Shown here one piece after another: positions 8,910 to 19,974 of a stretch of 64,000 nucleotides of DNA (positions are counted from its first letter, which is position 1; each line of letters opens with the position of its first letter). The stretch spans positions 1-64,000 of the forward strand of contig NZ_BLTE01000012.1 of the NCBI RefSeq assembly GCF_013019105.1. Direction: 5' to 3'. A program made the position numbers and the translations under genes. Under the pieces are notes generated by a model. It made no database searches. It was not told the origin of the DNA and saw nothing but the letters and a program-made list of their open reading frames with translations. Source of the stretch: Fundidesulfovibrio magnetotacticus. Its GTDB lineage: Bacteria; Desulfobacterota; Desulfovibrionia; Desulfovibrionales; Desulfovibrionaceae.

Positions 8910-11906
8910 TCAGGCGTCGCGCAGAGGCAGGCGGATGATGAAGGTCGCGCCCGCGCCCTCGGCGGTCTCGAAGGTGAGCGAGCCCTTGTGCTTGTTCACC
9001 ACGATGTCGTGGGAGATGGCCAGGCCCTGCCCGGAGCCCTTGCCCACCTCCTTGGTGGTGAAGAACATCTCGAAAACCCTGGGCTGCACGGCTTCGGGGA
9101 TGCCGGGGCCGTTGTCGGCGATGCGGATCTCTGCGGTGTCGCCGTCCTTGCGGGTGGAGATGGTGATGACGCCCAGTCCGCCCGTCCTGCCCGCGTCGCC
9201 GATGGCGTGGGCCGCGTTGACGATGATGTTCAGGAGCACCTGGTTGATCTCTCCCGGATGGCAGGGGACCTCCTTGAGGCTCTCGTCGAAGTCCGTGCGC
9301 ACCTGGGCCACGTACTTCCATTCGTTGCGCGAGATGGTCAGGGTGTTGCGGATGGCCTGGTGGATGTTCACGGGCTGCATCTCCTCCCCGCCGGAGTGGG
9401 AGAAGCGCTTCATGGCCTGGACGATGGTGCCGATGCGTTCGATGCCGTCGAAGATGCGCGCGAAGGTGCGGGGGGTTTCCTCCCTGATGAAGCCGATGTC
9501 GATCTCTTCCAGCGTGGCCCTGGCGGTATCCGCGAAGGCCTTGTGGTCCTGGTCCTCTCCGGCCGCGAAGGCCTCGGTGAGGGCCAGCACGCGTTCCATG
9601 TCGGTGAAGGTGTCCTTGAGGAACTGCACCGAGTCGCCCACGAACTGCGTGGGCGTGTTGATCTCGTGGGCGATGCCCGAGGCCAGCTGTCCCACGGCCT
9701 CGAGCTTGGCGGCCTGGGAGAGCTTGGCCTCCAGGAACTTGATCTCGGAGATGTCGTCGCCCAGGATGAGCAGTCCGTCTGCCTGGCCGTCCTCGCCGCG
9801 CACGGGGTTCACGGCGATGACGAAGAAGCCCTTGCCGCCGTCGGGCCGTTGGTACCAGACGTTGTAGAGCCTGCGGGGCACGAGGAGCTCCCGGGCCTGG
9901 GCCACGCCGGCGAGCACGGCGTCCCAGTCCCACTTGAGGGGCAGGGCGTTCAGGGCGCGGCCCACGGCCTGACCGGCGGGCAGGCCCAGGGCGTGCTCGG
10001 CCGCGCCGTTCCAGCGGGCCACCCGGCCCTCGCGGTCGATGCCGATGAGGATGGCGGAGATGGAGGAAAGGATCTGGTTGATCTCGCGGTGCGCCTGCCT
10101 GCGCTCGGTCACCTCCCCGTGGAGCAGCTGGATGGCGCGGTCCAGCTCCTTGGTGCGCAGGGCCACGCGCTGCTCGATCTCGGCGTAGGCGGCCTGCAAT
10201 TCCAGTTCGGCGGTCTTGCGGGCCGTGATGTCCATGTTGGCCCCCACCATGCGCAGGAGCGCGCCGTCGGGGCCGCGGTCCACCAGGGCGTTGGCCTTGA
10301 TGTGGCGCACCTGGCCGTCGGACTGGCGGATGATGCGGTACTCCACGTCGAAATCGGCCTCGCCGCGCAGGGCGCTCTCGATGGCCTGGAGGCTGCCGGG
10401 CAGGTCCTCCGGGTGGACCATGGACCTCCATTGGTCCATGGGGACGCTCTGGCCCGTCTTCTCAACGCCGTAGATGTGGTGCATCGTGTCGTCCCAGACC
10501 AGGGCGTCGCCGGCAACGTCCAGCTCCCAGATTCCGATGCCCGAGGCGTGGGTGGCCAGCCGCAGCCGCTCGCTGGTGATCCTGAGGCGCTCCTGGGCCT
10601 GGAGGCGCTCGGAGATGTCCTCGCTGGTTACGATCACCTCGTTGGGGACGTGCTCGGGGTTCACGGGGTTGCAGATCATGCGCAGGAAGGATGTTTTGAC
10701 GCCCGTGGTCGAGGTGTAGGGGCCTTCGAAGACCGAGGGCGTGCCCTGGAGCGCGCGATGGACGTGGTCCCGGAGATTCTCCGCGCTGCGCCGGGCCGCG
10801 TCGAACCCGATGATGGCCTCGCGCGGGGTGCCCATCTGGTCGGCGAGAAGCTGGTTGCAGTCGAGCACCCTGCCGTCGGCGGACAGGTGCATGATGCCCA
10901 CGGGCGAGTTGTCGAAAATGATGCGCAGGCGTCCCGCGCTCTGGCGCAGGGCCGTGAAGACCCGGGTCATCCAGGCGGCCAGCAGGTAGATGAGCACCGA
11001 AAGACCGGCGGCGAAACCCAGGTATTGGGCGCGCCTGGCGTGGTAGCCCGCCAGGGCGTCGGCCTCCGAGACGCTGATGACCACGCTCAGCGGGAAACCC
11101 TCCACGGAGCGGAAGCTGCAGAGCATGGCCTGCCCGGTGGCGGGGTCCGTCAGGGTGTAGTTGGCGGTGCGCCAGGAGGTGTCGCGCAGGAAGCGGACCG
11201 TGGCGTCGTCGAGAGGCGTGCCCACGGTCTCGCCGCTCATGTTCTTCTGGGCGCGGATCACGCCGTCGTGCCCCACGAGGATGATGCTGCCGTGGGGACC
11301 AATGTCGATGTCCTGGTAGAAGGAGGAGAGGTAGAAGGGATCGAGCGACACCACCACCACGCCGGCGAAGGATTTGTCCGCCCTTGTGAGGCGCGTGGTG
11401 AGCTGGATGGACCACTTGCCCGAAACCTTGCCCAGCACGGGCTTGCTGACGAACAGTCCGATGTCCTGGGGCGTGGCGTGCACCTTGAAGTGTTCGCGAC
11501 CCGAGAGGTCCACCGGGGCGAAGCCCGGGATGCTGCTGGCGGATACGAAGCCCTTCTCGTTGATGATGGCCAGTTGCTGAAAGATGCTCATGGCCTTGGG
11601 GTCCACCTTGATCACGGAACCCAGATCGAGCTTGTCGTCCTCCTGGTAGCGCGAGCGGATGGAGAGGGCCAGGAGGCTGGCCTGCTCGAAGGTACGGATG
11701 GCGTGCTCCTCCACGGCGCGGGAGATGTTGGAGGTGTCGCGGAACACTGCCTCGATGTCTAGCCGCTTTTCCTGGAGGCACTTGAAGTAGACCCCCACGA
11801 ACAGGATGAGCACGATGAGCGTGGACACGCCGTAACAGATCGCCACGGCGTTGTTCTGAAGGACGTCGAAGCGACCGTTCTTTGCGCTTTGTGCCGGGTT
11901 GCCCAT
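8910..11906 (-). CDS. Cache/multi-PAS sensor histidine kinase
   Basis: A 998-residue membrane kinase. Two membrane helices (about 18-40 and 310-335) flank a periplasmic double-Cache sensor. Three PAS domains with PAC tails follow, then a long helix, a HisKA-type region (GIAHEINTPTQFVGDSV, phospho-accepting His) and a HATPase_c domain with N box (NIIVNAAHAI) and G boxes (DNGPGIP, GKGSGQGL). This is the form common in deltaproteobacterial orphan kinases. No response regulator lies next to it. The ATG at 11906 has a GGAGA ribosome site and sits just before the first helix; an in-frame start 29 codons upstream adds only low-complexity sequence. Confidence 0.88.
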   Translation of the reverse strand: MGNPAQSAKNGRFDVLQNNAVAICYGVSTLIVLILFVGVYFKCLQEKRLDIEAVFRDTSNISRAVEEHAIRTFEQASLLALSIRSRYQEDDKLDLGSVIKVDPKAMSIFQQLAIINEKGFVSASSIPGFAPVDLSGREHFKVHATPQDIGLFVSKPVLGKVSGKWSIQLTTRLTRADKSFAGVVVVSLDPFYLSSFYQDIDIGPHGSIILVGHDGVIRAQKNMSGETVGTPLDDATVRFLRDTSWRTANYTLTDPATGQAMLCSFRSVEGFPLSVVISVSEADALAGYHARRAQYLGFAAGLSVLIYLLAAWMTRVFTALRQSAGRLRIIFDNSPVGIMHLSADGRVLDCNQLLADQMGTPREAIIGFDAARRSAENLRDHVHRALQGTPSVFEGPYTSTTGVKTSFLRMICNPVNPEHVPNEVIVTSEDISERLQAQERLRITSERLRLATHASGIGIWELDVAGDALVWDDTMHHIYGVEKTGQSVPMDQWRSMVHPEDLPGSLQAIESALRGEADFDVEYRIIRQSDGQVRHIKANALVDRGPDGALLRMVGANMDITARKTAELELQAAYAEIEQRVALRTKELDRAIQLLHGEVTERRQAHREINQILSSISAILIGIDREGRVARWNGAAEHALGLPAGQAVGRALNALPLKWDWDAVLAGVAQARELLVPRRLYNVWYQRPDGGKGFFVIAVNPVRGEDGQADGLLILGDDISEIKFLEAKLSQAAKLEAVGQLASGIAHEINTPTQFVGDSVQFLKDTFTDMERVLALTEAFAAGEDQDHKAFADTARATLEEIDIGFIREETPRTFARIFDGIERIGTIVQAMKRFSHSGGEEMQPVNIHQAIRNTLTISRNEWKYVAQVRTDFDESLKEVPCHPGEINQVLLNIIVNAAHAIGDAGRTGGLGVITISTRKDGDTAEIRIADNGPGIPEAVQPRVFEMFFTTKEVGKGSGQGLAISHDIVVNKHKGSLTFETAEGAGATFIIRLPLRDA

Positions 11907-12561
11907 GGCGTCTCCGTGCCTTGAGGCCCTCGCAGGACCAGACCGGCGGGCCGGGCTGGCGGTTCCGCTCCTGGGTTCGCGGCGAGGGCTCAATGCCTCC
12001 CAGGGCGTGCTTCATTCATTGCTGCATCCGACGAGCCGGTCCGTACGGTCTGGAGGATTCACCCGGATACAGGGCCGCGCAACGCCGCGAGGCGGCCCTG
12101 GCGATGCTAGCTTGAAAGCTAGATTGACGAACAACGGTTGTCAATCGAACATGCGCGCCGTTTACCGTCCGCGAGGGCTCACCCGGACGCGGATTGGGGA
12201 AGACTCCCCATTCGCGGGGCCACTGGAAAAATGCGGGGCGGGGGGATTGCAGGTTGACCGGGGCCGCCGGTCGCGGAGGGCGTCCCGGAAGGCGACGGGA
12301 TGTCGGATCGATCGCGAGGCGCTGGCAAGGGACATGCCCCCGGGCGTCTGCCGGGTATCCTCCCTCTTTGTTGGCGGTCTGAAAAGGTGGGCCATGCAGC
12401 CGTTCTCGGCTTCTGCCTCGGTGTGTTGCCGCCGAAGCCCGTGTCGGGCCGTTCGTGACGATGCTCGTTGATGTCGATTTAACACCTCCGCCTCCGATTT
12501 TTACACCAGGTTAACGTGCAGGGCATTATCCAGGTTCCATCGACTCTCGACGGAGGTTCCG
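11907..12561. other. Intergenic region between the divergent kinase and kdp operon
   Basis: No convincing gene in 655 bases. It holds a perfect CTAGCTT/AAGCTAG hairpin near 12110-12125 and next to it a loose ATTGAC...GTCAAT dyad, possibly control sites for the kinase, and the kdp promoter at its right end. Confidence 0.5.
12497..12529 (+). promoter_or_regulatory. Candidate kdp promoter with KdpE-like T-rich site
   Basis: TTTACA (12500-12505) and CATTAT (12524-12529) are separated by 18 bases and sit 33 bases before the first small ORF of the operon. The -35 box is part of ATTTTTACACC, which resembles the T-rich, TTTACACC-containing KdpE site known upstream of E. coli kdpFABC. KdpE binding here is inferred from that likeness. 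Confidence 0.4.
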
Positions 12562-12651
12562 ATGGACATGCTTTTCGTCGCCCTCATCCTGGCCCTGGTC
12601 TTCGGACTGTTCGGGCTGATCGGCGTGGTCTCCAGCCTGGAGAGGAATTAA
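12562..12651 (+). CDS. 29-residue single-helix membrane microprotein preceding kdpF
   Basis: Starts MDMLFVALILALVFGLFG and ends SLERN; residues 3-24 form one hydrophobic helix with a charged C-terminal tail. It has a strong GGAGG ribosome site seven bases before ATG. It ends two bases before the GTG of kdpF, so it is the first gene of the kdp operon. It is not KdpF itself: the next ORF has the KdpF-type ending. Similar tiny membrane ORFs ahead of kdpF may exist in other bacteria; the function is unknown, with a KdpFABC accessory subunit the simplest guess. Confidence 0.6.
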   Translation: MDMLFVALILALVFGLFGLIGVVSSLERN

Positions 12652-12653
12652 CC

Positions 12654-12737
12654 GTGGAAATCCTGGCCCTCATCCTGGCGGCCGCCCTGTTCCTGTACCT
12701 GCTGGCGGCCCTGTGCAAACCGGAGTGGTTCCAATGA
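12654..12737 (+). CDS. kdpF: K+-transporting ATPase small subunit KdpF
   Basis: 27 residues starting at GTG: one membrane helix (ILALILAAALFLYLLAALC) followed by KPEWFQ, matching the L-x-x-P-E-x-F end typical of KdpF. KdpF stabilises the KdpABC complex in the inner membrane. The stop overlaps the kdpA start (ATGA), so expression is coupled. The ribosome site is the GAGAGG-like stretch inside the upstream microprotein gene. Confidence 0.85.
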   Translation: MEILALILAAALFLYLLAALCKPEWFQ

Positions 12738-14518
12738 ACGCGACAGACGTTGCCCAATACCTTTTGTATCTGGCCCTGCTGCTCGGGGCGTCCTGGCCGC
12801 TCGGGCTGTACATCGCGCGCGTGTACCAGGACAAACCCCGCGGCCTGGACAAAGCCCTCGGCCCCCTTGAGGGTCTCCTCTACCGTCTTTGCGGAATCGA
12901 CGCATCCCGCGAGATGGACTGGAAGACCTACGCAATGGCCGTGCTGGCCTTCAACGCCATGGGGCTCCTGGCGGTCTACGCCATCGAGCGCCTGCAGGGC
13001 GGGCTGCCTCTGAACCCGGCGGGTCTTCCGGGCGTGGACCCCTTCGTGGCCTTCAACACCGCCGTGAGCTTCGCCACCAACACCAACTGGCAGGCCTACG
13101 GCGGCGAGACCACCGTGAGCCACCTCACCCAGATGCTGGCGCTCACGGTGCAGAACTTCCTGTCCGCAGCCACCGGCATGGCCGTGATGGCCGCCGTGAT
13201 CCGGGGGCTGTCTCGCCGCGAGACCGACAGGCTGGGCAACTTCTGGCGCGACGTCACCCGCTCGGTGCTCTACGTGCTGTTGCCGTTGTCCATCGTGTTG
13301 AGCCTGGCCCTGATATGGCAGGGGGTGCCCCAGACCTTGGACGGCTCGGCAGCCGTCGCCCTCCTGGAGCCTGCCAGCTACGACAAGCCAGTGCTGGACG
13401 AGACGGGCAAGCCAGTCCTGGACGAGGGCGGAAAGCCCAGGACGGAACCTGCCACACAGGCGAGGCAGAGCATCGCGCTCGGCCCCGTGGCCTCCCAGGT
13501 GGCCATCAAGCAGCTAGGCACCAACGGCGGGGGCTTCTTCAACGTGAACTCCGCGCATCCCTTCGAGAACCCGACGCCGCTCACCAACCTCCTGGAGCTT
13601 CTGGCCATCCTGCTTATCCCGGCCGCGCTCTGCCACACCTTCGGGGTCATGGTGGGAGACCGTCGTCAGGGATGGGCCGTGCTCATGGCCATGACCATCC
13701 TGTTCGCGTCCTTCGCCTTCCTGACCATGCAGGCCGAAACCACCCCCAGTCCGCTGCTGGCCAAAGCCGGAACGGTGGCCGGTCCAAGCATGGAGGGCAA
13801 GGAAGTCCGCTTCGGCGCGGCCGGTTCCGCTCTGTGGGCCGCCGCCACCACGGCCGCGTCAAACGGCTCGGTGAACGCCATGCACGACAGTTTTACCCCC
13901 CTTGGCGGCATGTGGCCGATGCTGCTCATGCAGCTTGGCGAGGTGGTCTACGGCGGCGTTGGCTCCGGGCTGTACGGCATGCTGGTCTTTGCCGTGGTGG
14001 CCGTGTTCGTGGCCGGGCTGATGGTGGGGCGCACACCGGAGTACCTGGGCAAGAAGATCGAACCCTTCGAGACCAAAATGGCCGCGCTCATCATCCTGAT
14101 CCCGCCCTTTCTGTGCCTGATGGGCACGGCCCTGGCCGCCGTGGCCGGTCCGCCCGAGGCCGTTTCCAACCCAGGACCGCACGGCTTCAGCCAGATGCTC
14201 TACGCGTTCTCGTCTATGGGCAACAACAACGGCAGCGCCTTCGCCGGGCTCACCGCCACCTCGCCCTTCTGGACCATCGCGGGCGCAGTGGCCATGTTCG
14301 TGTCGCGCTACTGGCTCATCATCCCTGTGCTGGCCCTGGCCGGGTCCATGGCGGGCAAGAAGCGACTGCAGGAAGGCCCCGGAACCCTGCCCACGCACGG
14401 GCCCATCTTCGTGGGGCTGCTCATGGCCGTGGTGCTGGTGGTGGGCGCGCTCACCTTCGTGCCTGCCCTGGCGCTCGGCCCGGTTGCCGAACATCTGGCC
14501 CTGTATCAACTGAAATAA
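12734..14518 (+). CDS. kdpA: K+-transporting ATPase subunit A
   Basis: 594 residues, close to the usual KdpA length (~560-600). This is the channel-like subunit that binds and translocates K+. About ten membrane helices are present, with the selectivity-loop sequences recognisable ([29 protein letters not shown]). It starts at the ATG overlapping the kdpF stop. A Lys/Glu/Asp-rich insertion around residues 215-245 includes two near-repeats of KPVLDE. Confidence 0.97.
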   Translation: MNATDVAQYLLYLALLLGASWPLGLYIARVYQDKPRGLDKALGPLEGLLYRLCGIDASREMDWKTYAMAVLAFNAMGLLAVYAIERLQGGLPLNPAGLPGVDPFVAFNTAVSFATNTNWQAYGGETTVSHLTQMLALTVQNFLSAATGMAVMAAVIRGLSRRETDRLGNFWRDVTRSVLYVLLPLSIVLSLALIWQGVPQTLDGSAAVALLEPASYDKPVLDETGKPVLDEGGKPRTEPATQARQSIALGPVASQVAIKQLGTNGGGFFNVNSAHPFENPTPLTNLLELLAILLIPAALCHTFGVMVGDRRQGWAVLMAMTILFASFAFLTMQAETTPSPLLAKAGTVAGPSMEGKEVRFGAAGSALWAAATTAASNGSVNAMHDSFTPLGGMWPMLLMQLGEVVYGGVGSGLYGMLVFAVVAVFVAGLMVGRTPEYLGKKIEPFETKMAALIILIPPFLCLMGTALAAVAGPPEAVSNPGPHGFSQMLYAFSSMGNNNGSAFAGLTATSPFWTIAGAVAMFVSRYWLIIPVLALAGSMAGKKRLQEGPGTLPTHGPIFVGLLMAVVLVVGALTFVPALALGPVAEHLALYQLK

Positions 14519-14531
14519 CGAGGTCATTGAG

Positions 14532-16604
14532 ATGTCCAAAGACAAGAACAAGCGGCCTCTGTTCGATGCGGCCATCGTGCGCCAGGCGCTTACGGACTGC
14601 GTGCGAAAGCTCTCCCCGGCCCGACAGGCCCGCAACCCCGTGATGTTCACGGTCTATGTGGGCAGCATCCTGACCACGCTGCTGGCCGTGCAGGCCTATT
14701 CAGGCCAGGGCGAGGCGCCCTTCGGGTTCGTGGCTTCCGTGTCCGCGTGGCTGTGGGCCACGGTGCTCTTTGCCAACTTCGCCGAGGCCATGGCCGAGGG
14801 CCGTGGCAAGGCCCAGGCGGCGGCGCTTCGCGGACTGCGCCAGGACGTGGCCGCCAAGAAGCTCGTGCACCCGCGCCGCGATTCGCCCTTCGTCCCCGTG
14901 CCCGCCAAAAGCCTGCACCGGGGCGACCTGATGCTGGTGGAAGCGGGCGACACCATCCCTTCGGACGGCGAAATCGTGGAAGGCATCGCCTCCGTGGACG
15001 AGTCGGCAATAACCGGCGAGAGCGCCCCGGTCATCCGCGAGGCGGGCGGCGACCGCAGCGCCGTCACCGGCGGGACGCGGCTCCTCTCGGATTGGCTGGT
15101 GGTCAAGGTGGCCGCCGAATCCGGCGAGACCTTCCTGGACCGCATGATCTCCCTGGTGGAAGGGGCCAAACGCCGCAAGACCCCCAACGAGATCGCCCTG
15201 AACATCCTGCTGGCCTCGCTGACACTCATCTTCCTGGTGGTTTGCGTGACGCTGAAGCCCATGTCGGCCTTTGCCGTGGCGCTCTCCGGCCAGGGGCAGA
15301 CCGTGACCATCACCGCCCTGGCCGCACTCTTCGTATGCCTGGCCCCCACCACCATCGGGGGACTGCTTTCGGCCATCGGCATCGCGGGCATGGACCGCCT
15401 CATCCAGGCGGGGGTCATCGCCACCTCGGGCCGCGCCGTGGAGGCCGCGGGGGACGTGGACGTGCTGCTCCTGGACAAGACCGGCACCATCACCCTGGGC
15501 AACCGTCAGGCCTCGAACTTCTTGCCCGTAAGCGGGGTGGACGAGCGCGAGTTGGCCGAGGCGGCCCAGCTGGCCTCGCTGGCCGACGAGACGCCCGAGG
15601 GCCGCTCCATCGTGGTTTTGGCCAAGGAGCGCTTCGGCATTCGCGGGCGCGACCTGCACGAGCTGGGTGCCACCTTCGTGCCCTTCACCGCCCAGACCCG
15701 CCTGTCGGGCGTGAACCTGCCGGAGCGCCTGATCCGCAAGGGCGCGCCCGACGCCATAAAGGCCCTGGCCGAGCACTCCGGCCAGCGCATCCCCAAGGAA
15801 ATCGACCTCTTCATCCACGACATCGCCAAGTCCGGGGGCACGCCGCTTCTGGTGTCGGAGAACGGCAGGCCGCTGGGGGCCATATGGCTCAAAGACATCG
15901 TGAAGGGAGGCATCCGCGAGCGCTTCGCCGAGCTTCGCTCCATGGGCATCAAGACCATCATGGTCACCGGCGACAATGCGCTCACTGCCGCGGCCATCGC
16001 TGCCGAGGCGGGCGTGGACGACTTCCTGGCCGAGGCCACGCCGGAAGCCAAGCTGGCCCGCATCCGCCAGTACCAGGCCGAAGGCAAGATGGTGGCCATG
16101 ACCGGCGACGGCACAAACGACGCCCCGGCCCTGGCCCAGGCCGACGTTGGCGTGGCCATGAACTCCGGCACGCAGGCCGCCAAGGAGGCCGGGAACATGG
16201 TGGACCTGGACTCCAACCCTACCAAGCTCCTGGAAGTGGTGGCCATTGGCAAGCAGCTCCTGATGACGCGCGGCTCGCTGACCACGTTCAGCATATCAAA
16301 CGACATCGCAAAGTACTTCGCCATCATCCCGGCGGTGTTCGCGGGCATCTACCCGCAGCTTGGGGTACTGGACGTGATGGAGCTCGCCACACCCAAGTCC
16401 GCCGTGCTTTCCGCCGTGGTGTTCAACGCCCTCATCATCGTGGTGTTGATTCCGCTGGCGCTCAAGGGTGTGAAGTACGTGCCCGCCCCGGCGGCCATGG
16501 CCCTGCGGCGAAACCTGCTGATTTACGGGCTGGGGGGGCTGCTTGTGCCCTTCGCGGGAATCAAGCTCATAGACGTCATCATCTCCGCCCTGGGTTGGGC
16601 GTAG
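14532..16604 (+). CDS. kdpB: K+-transporting P-type ATPase subunit B
   Basis: 690-residue catalytic subunit that hydrolyses ATP to energise KdpA. P-type ATPase hallmarks are all present: TGES in the actuator domain, the phosphorylation motif [10 protein letters not shown] (Asp at about residue 315) and [17 protein letters not shown] in the hinge. Membrane segments are at about 40-95, 225-290 and 570-690. It lies 13 bases after kdpA. Confidence 0.98.
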   Translation: MSKDKNKRPLFDAAIVRQALTDCVRKLSPARQARNPVMFTVYVGSILTTLLAVQAYSGQGEAPFGFVASVSAWLWATVLFANFAEAMAEGRGKAQAAALRGLRQDVAAKKLVHPRRDSPFVPVPAKSLHRGDLMLVEAGDTIPSDGEIVEGIASVDESAITGESAPVIREAGGDRSAVTGGTRLLSDWLVVKVAAESGETFLDRMISLVEGAKRRKTPNEIALNILLASLTLIFLVVCVTLKPMSAFAVALSGQGQTVTITALAALFVCLAPTTIGGLLSAIGIAGMDRLIQAGVIATSGRAVEAAGDVDVLLLDKTGTITLGNRQASNFLPVSGVDERELAEAAQLASLADETPEGRSIVVLAKERFGIRGRDLHELGATFVPFTAQTRLSGVNLPERLIRKGAPDAIKALAEHSGQRIPKEIDLFIHDIAKSGGTPLLVSENGRPLGAIWLKDIVKGGIRERFAELRSMGIKTIMVTGDNALTAAAIAAEAGVDDFLAEATPEAKLARIRQYQAEGKMVAMTGDGTNDAPALAQADVGVAMNSGTQAAKEAGNMVDLDSNPTKLLEVVAIGKQLLMTRGSLTTFSISNDIAKYFAIIPAVFAGIYPQLGVLDVMELATPKSAVLSAVVFNALIIVVLIPLALKGVKYVPAPAAMALRRNLLIYGLGGLLVPFAGIKLIDVIISALGWA

Positions 16605-16677
16605 CGGAAGATAAAACATCCAATGATTATCCCGTGAAAACAGGGTTGTGTTCTCTCGAATGCCACAGGAGCCTGAC

Positions 16678-17274
16678 ATGTTCACGATATTCGCCCAGCA
16701 GCTCAAGCCGGCGTTTCTGATGCTCTTCTGGATGATGCTCCTGACCGGGCTGGCCTACCCCCTGGCCATGACCGGCGCGGGCAAGGCGCTGTTCCCGGCC
16801 CAGGCCTCGGGCAGCCTGATCCTGGGCCAGTCCGGCCCGGCCGTCCCGGCAGGATCGGCGCTCATCGGGCAGCCCTTCGAGTCCCCCCGGCATTTCTGGG
16901 GCAGGCCCTCGGCCACCTCGCCGCACGCCTACAACGCCGGGGCCTCGTCCGGCTCCAACCTGGGGCCGTCCAACCCCGCCCTGGCCGAGGCCGTGGCCGA
17001 GCGCGTCGCTAAGCTCAAGGGCGCTCATGGGGACGCTCCCATTCCCATGGACCTGGTCACGGCGTCTGGCAGTGGCCTGGACCCGCACATAAGCCCCCAG
17101 GCAGCCGCCTACCAGGTCGACCGGGTGTCCACGGCCCGGAAACTCTCCCGCGACAGCGTGTCTGCCCTGGTCGTCAGGCACACCCAAGGGCCTCTGTGGG
17201 GATTCTGGGGTGAGCCGCGCGTGAACGTGCTGGAACTCAATCTTGCCCTGGATGCCTTGGCCGACAAGGAGTAG
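16678..17274 (+). CDS. kdpC: K+-transporting ATPase subunit C
   Basis: 198 residues with one N-terminal membrane helix and a periplasmic domain; KdpC raises the affinity of the complex for ATP or assists its assembly. Family signatures include [18 protein letters not shown], the [22 protein letters not shown] region and [18 protein letters not shown] (each 22 residues or fewer, partly listed). The start at 16678 has AGGAG at the correct distance; the in-frame ATG at 16648 has none. Confidence 0.96.
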   Translation: MFTIFAQQLKPAFLMLFWMMLLTGLAYPLAMTGAGKALFPAQASGSLILGQSGPAVPAGSALIGQPFESPRHFWGRPSATSPHAYNAGASSGSNLGPSNPALAEAVAERVAKLKGAHGDAPIPMDLVTASGSGLDPHISPQAAAYQVDRVSTARKLSRDSVSALVVRHTQGPLWGFWGEPRVNVLELNLALDALADKE

Positions 17275-17283
17275 GACGACACC

Positions 17284-19974
17284 ATGCGAGAAGAGGATCA
17301 ACGTCCGGACCCCGACGCCCTGCTGGCCATAGTCAGGCGCGAAGAGGAAGGCAAACGCAGGGGCCAGTTGAGGATATTTCTCGGCATGGCCCCCGGCGTG
17401 GGCAAAACCTACGCCATGCTGGAGGCCGCGCGCGCCAAGATGGCCGAGGGACTGGACCTTCTGGCGGGCATCGTCGAGACCCACGGACGCGAGGAGACCG
17501 AAGCCCTCCTGTACGAGATGCCCGCCCTGCCACGCAAACGGATCGACTACAGGGGGCACCTGCTGGAAGAGTTCGACCTGGACGAGGCCCTGGCCCGGCG
17601 TCCCGCCCTCATCCTAGTGGACGAGCTGGCCCACACGAACGTCCCCGGCTCGCGCCATCCCAAGCGCTGGCAGGACGTGGAGGAGCTTTTGGAAAACGGG
17701 CTGAACGTCTGGAGCACCCTGAACGTACAGCACCTGGAGAGCTTGAACGACATCGTGGCCCAGATAACCGGGGTGCGCGTGCGCGAGACTGTGCCCGACG
17801 CGGTGCTTGAGCGCGCAGAATCGGTCATCCTGGTGGACCTGCCCCCCGAGGACCTGCGCCAGCGCCTGAACGAGGGAAAGGTCTACCTGCCCAGGCAGGC
17901 CGAGTGGGCCGGGGAGAACTTCTTCCGCTCCGGCAACTTGAGCGCCCTTCGCGAGCTGGCGCTGCGCTCCACGGCCAACCGCGTGAACACCGAGGTGCTG
18001 ATCTACCGCCAGGGGCACTCCATCCAGACCACCTGGCCCACGGCAGAGCGCATCCTGGTGTGTGTGGGGCCGTCTCCCACCTCGGCCACCCTGGTGCGCG
18101 CCACAAAGCGGTTGGCTGACGGCCTGCACGCGCCCTGGCACGCCCTGTACATCCAGCACCAGCCCGGCGGAGAGCAGACCAGCAGGGCGCTTGCCAACCT
18201 GAACCTGGCTCGTGAGCTGGGCGCGCAGACCCACGTGCTGGCTGGCGGGGACGTGGCGCGGCTCATCGTCGGCTTCGCCAGACAGCACAACGTCACCCGT
18301 ATCGTGGTGGGCAAGCCCTTGCATCGGCGCTTCACCGACCTGCTGCGGGGCAGCCCCGTGGATCAGCTGGTGCGCCTCTCCGAGGAGATCGACGTCCACG
18401 TCATCAAAGGGCAGGACACCGGCACTCCGCGTGCGGCCAGGCCTGAAGCGCTCCCCACCCCCCGGTGGAAGGACTACGCGGCAGCCGTGTCGGTGGTGGG
18501 GCTTTCCACGGCGGCCTGCTTCGCCATGTTCCCGTATTTCGAGCTGGCCAACCTGATTATGGTCTATCTGGTGGGGGTCATGGCCGTGGCCTTCTGGCTG
18601 CCCCGTAGAGCCTCCGCCCTGGCTTCGGGACTTAGCGTGCTGGCCTTCGATATCTGCTTCGTGCCGCCGCGTTTCAGCCTCGCGGTGACGGACGTAGCCT
18701 ATCTGGTCACGTTTCTGGTCATGTTCCTGGTGGGCCTGGTCATCAGCGGCATGGCCTCGCGCATCAAGGCCCAGGCGGACAGCGCGGGCCAGCTGGAGCG
18801 GCAGGCCTCCGAGTTGAGCGGTCTCTCCAGGCACCTGGCCGCCAACCGGGGTGCCGCCAATCTGGTTCAGGTGGCCAGAAACCACATCGCCGCCGTGTTC
18901 GGCTGCAAGGCCTTCGTGCTGCTACCCGGAGCATCCGGCAAGTTGGAGACGGCCTTCATGTCCAGCGACGAGGAACTGCTCTCCAGCAAGGACCACGGCG
19001 TGGCCCAGTGGGTTTTAGACAACGAGAAGCCTGCCGGGCAGTCCACCCAGACCCTGGCGGATTCCGACATCCTCTTCCTGCCGCTGCCTGGAGCAGACGA
19101 GGTTCTAGGGGTGATCGGGCTCAAACCGCTCGACGAGGATGCGCGTGATTCCCTGCTGCTGCCGGACAGGAGGCGTCTGCTGGACGCCTTTGTGCACCAG
19201 ACCGCCATGGCCCTGGACGTGGACCGCCTGGAGGAAAAGGCCAAGGTCACCCTCATGGAGGCCGAGCGCGAGAAGCTTCGCTCGGCCCTGCTTTCAACGG
19301 TGACGCACGACTTCAAGACCCCCCTGGCGGCCATCTCCGGCAGCGCCGAGAGCCTCATGGCCCTGGGGGAATCGGCCAGCCCGGAAGTTCGCCGCGCCCT
19401 GGAAGAGAACATCGCCGCCGAGGCCTCGCGCCTGGAGCGGTTGGCGGACAACCTGCTGCGCATCGCGGCGCTGGAGTCCGGGGCAGTGGTGCCGGAACTC
19501 AAGCCTGTGCCGCTGGAGGAGGTCATCGGCAGTTCGCTCGCGCGGCTGGAGTCCATCCTGGCCGGACACCCCGTGCGGGTGGACGTGCCACCGGACATGC
19601 CGCCCATCCCCATGGACGAGGTGCTCTTGGAGCAGGTGTTCCTGAATCTTCTGGAGAATGCCGCCAAGTACACCCCGCCGGGAACCACCATCGCCATCCT
19701 GGCCGACACGCGCCGGGGCGAAGCCGTGATCGAAGTGCGCGACACCGGGCCGGGGCTGCCCCCGGGCGATCACGACAGGCTGTTCGAGCGCTATCAGCGT
19801 GACGACCGGCGAGGGGGGGGGCGCGGCGATGGCCGGGACGCCGAAGGCTACGGCCTGGGGTTGGCCATCTGCAAGGCCGTGATCAGGGCACACGGCGGAA
19901 GCATCACGGCGCGGGACAACGCCCCCAGCGGGGCACGCTTCACCATGACCCTCCCGCTTCATGACCAGTCATGA
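17284..19974 (+). CDS. kdpD: KdpD osmosensitive K+ channel histidine kinase
   Basis: 896-residue sensor that phosphorylates KdpE when K+ is limiting. Domains in order: KdpD N-terminal domain with Walker A GMAPGVGKTYAML (about 34-46) and Walker B ILVDELAHTN; a universal-stress-type domain (about 250-375); four membrane helices (DUF4118, about 395-500); a GAF-like domain (about 525-650); HisKA with VTHDFKTPLAAISGS (His near 675); and HATPase_c. It begins nine bases after kdpC and overlaps kdpE. Confidence 0.97.
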   Translation: MREEDQRPDPDALLAIVRREEEGKRRGQLRIFLGMAPGVGKTYAMLEAARAKMAEGLDLLAGIVETHGREETEALLYEMPALPRKRIDYRGHLLEEFDLDEALARRPALILVDELAHTNVPGSRHPKRWQDVEELLENGLNVWSTLNVQHLESLNDIVAQITGVRVRETVPDAVLERAESVILVDLPPEDLRQRLNEGKVYLPRQAEWAGENFFRSGNLSALRELALRSTANRVNTEVLIYRQGHSIQTTWPTAERILVCVGPSPTSATLVRATKRLADGLHAPWHALYIQHQPGGEQTSRALANLNLARELGAQTHVLAGGDVARLIVGFARQHNVTRIVVGKPLHRRFTDLLRGSPVDQLVRLSEEIDVHVIKGQDTGTPRAARPEALPTPRWKDYAAAVSVVGLSTAACFAMFPYFELANLIMVYLVGVMAVAFWLPRRASALASGLSVLAFDICFVPPRFSLAVTDVAYLVTFLVMFLVGLVISGMASRIKAQADSAGQLERQASELSGLSRHLAANRGAANLVQVARNHIAAVFGCKAFVLLPGASGKLETAFMSSDEELLSSKDHGVAQWVLDNEKPAGQSTQTLADSDILFLPLPGADEVLGVIGLKPLDEDARDSLLLPDRRRLLDAFVHQTAMALDVDRLEEKAKVTLMEAEREKLRSALLSTVTHDFKTPLAAISGSAESLMALGESASPEVRRALEENIAAEASRLERLADNLLRIAALESGAVVPELKPVPLEEVIGSSLARLESILAGHPVRVDVPPDMPPIPMDEVLLEQVFLNLLENAAKYTPPGTTIAILADTRRGEAVIEVRDTGPGLPPGDHDRLFERYQRDDRRGGGRGDGRDAEGYGLGLAICKAVIRAHGGSITARDNAPSGARFTMTLPLHDQS

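Noticed and set aside
12162-12485. 107-residue minus-strand ORF before kdp
   Set aside because: No ribosome site, composition unlike real proteins, and it lies in the promoter region.
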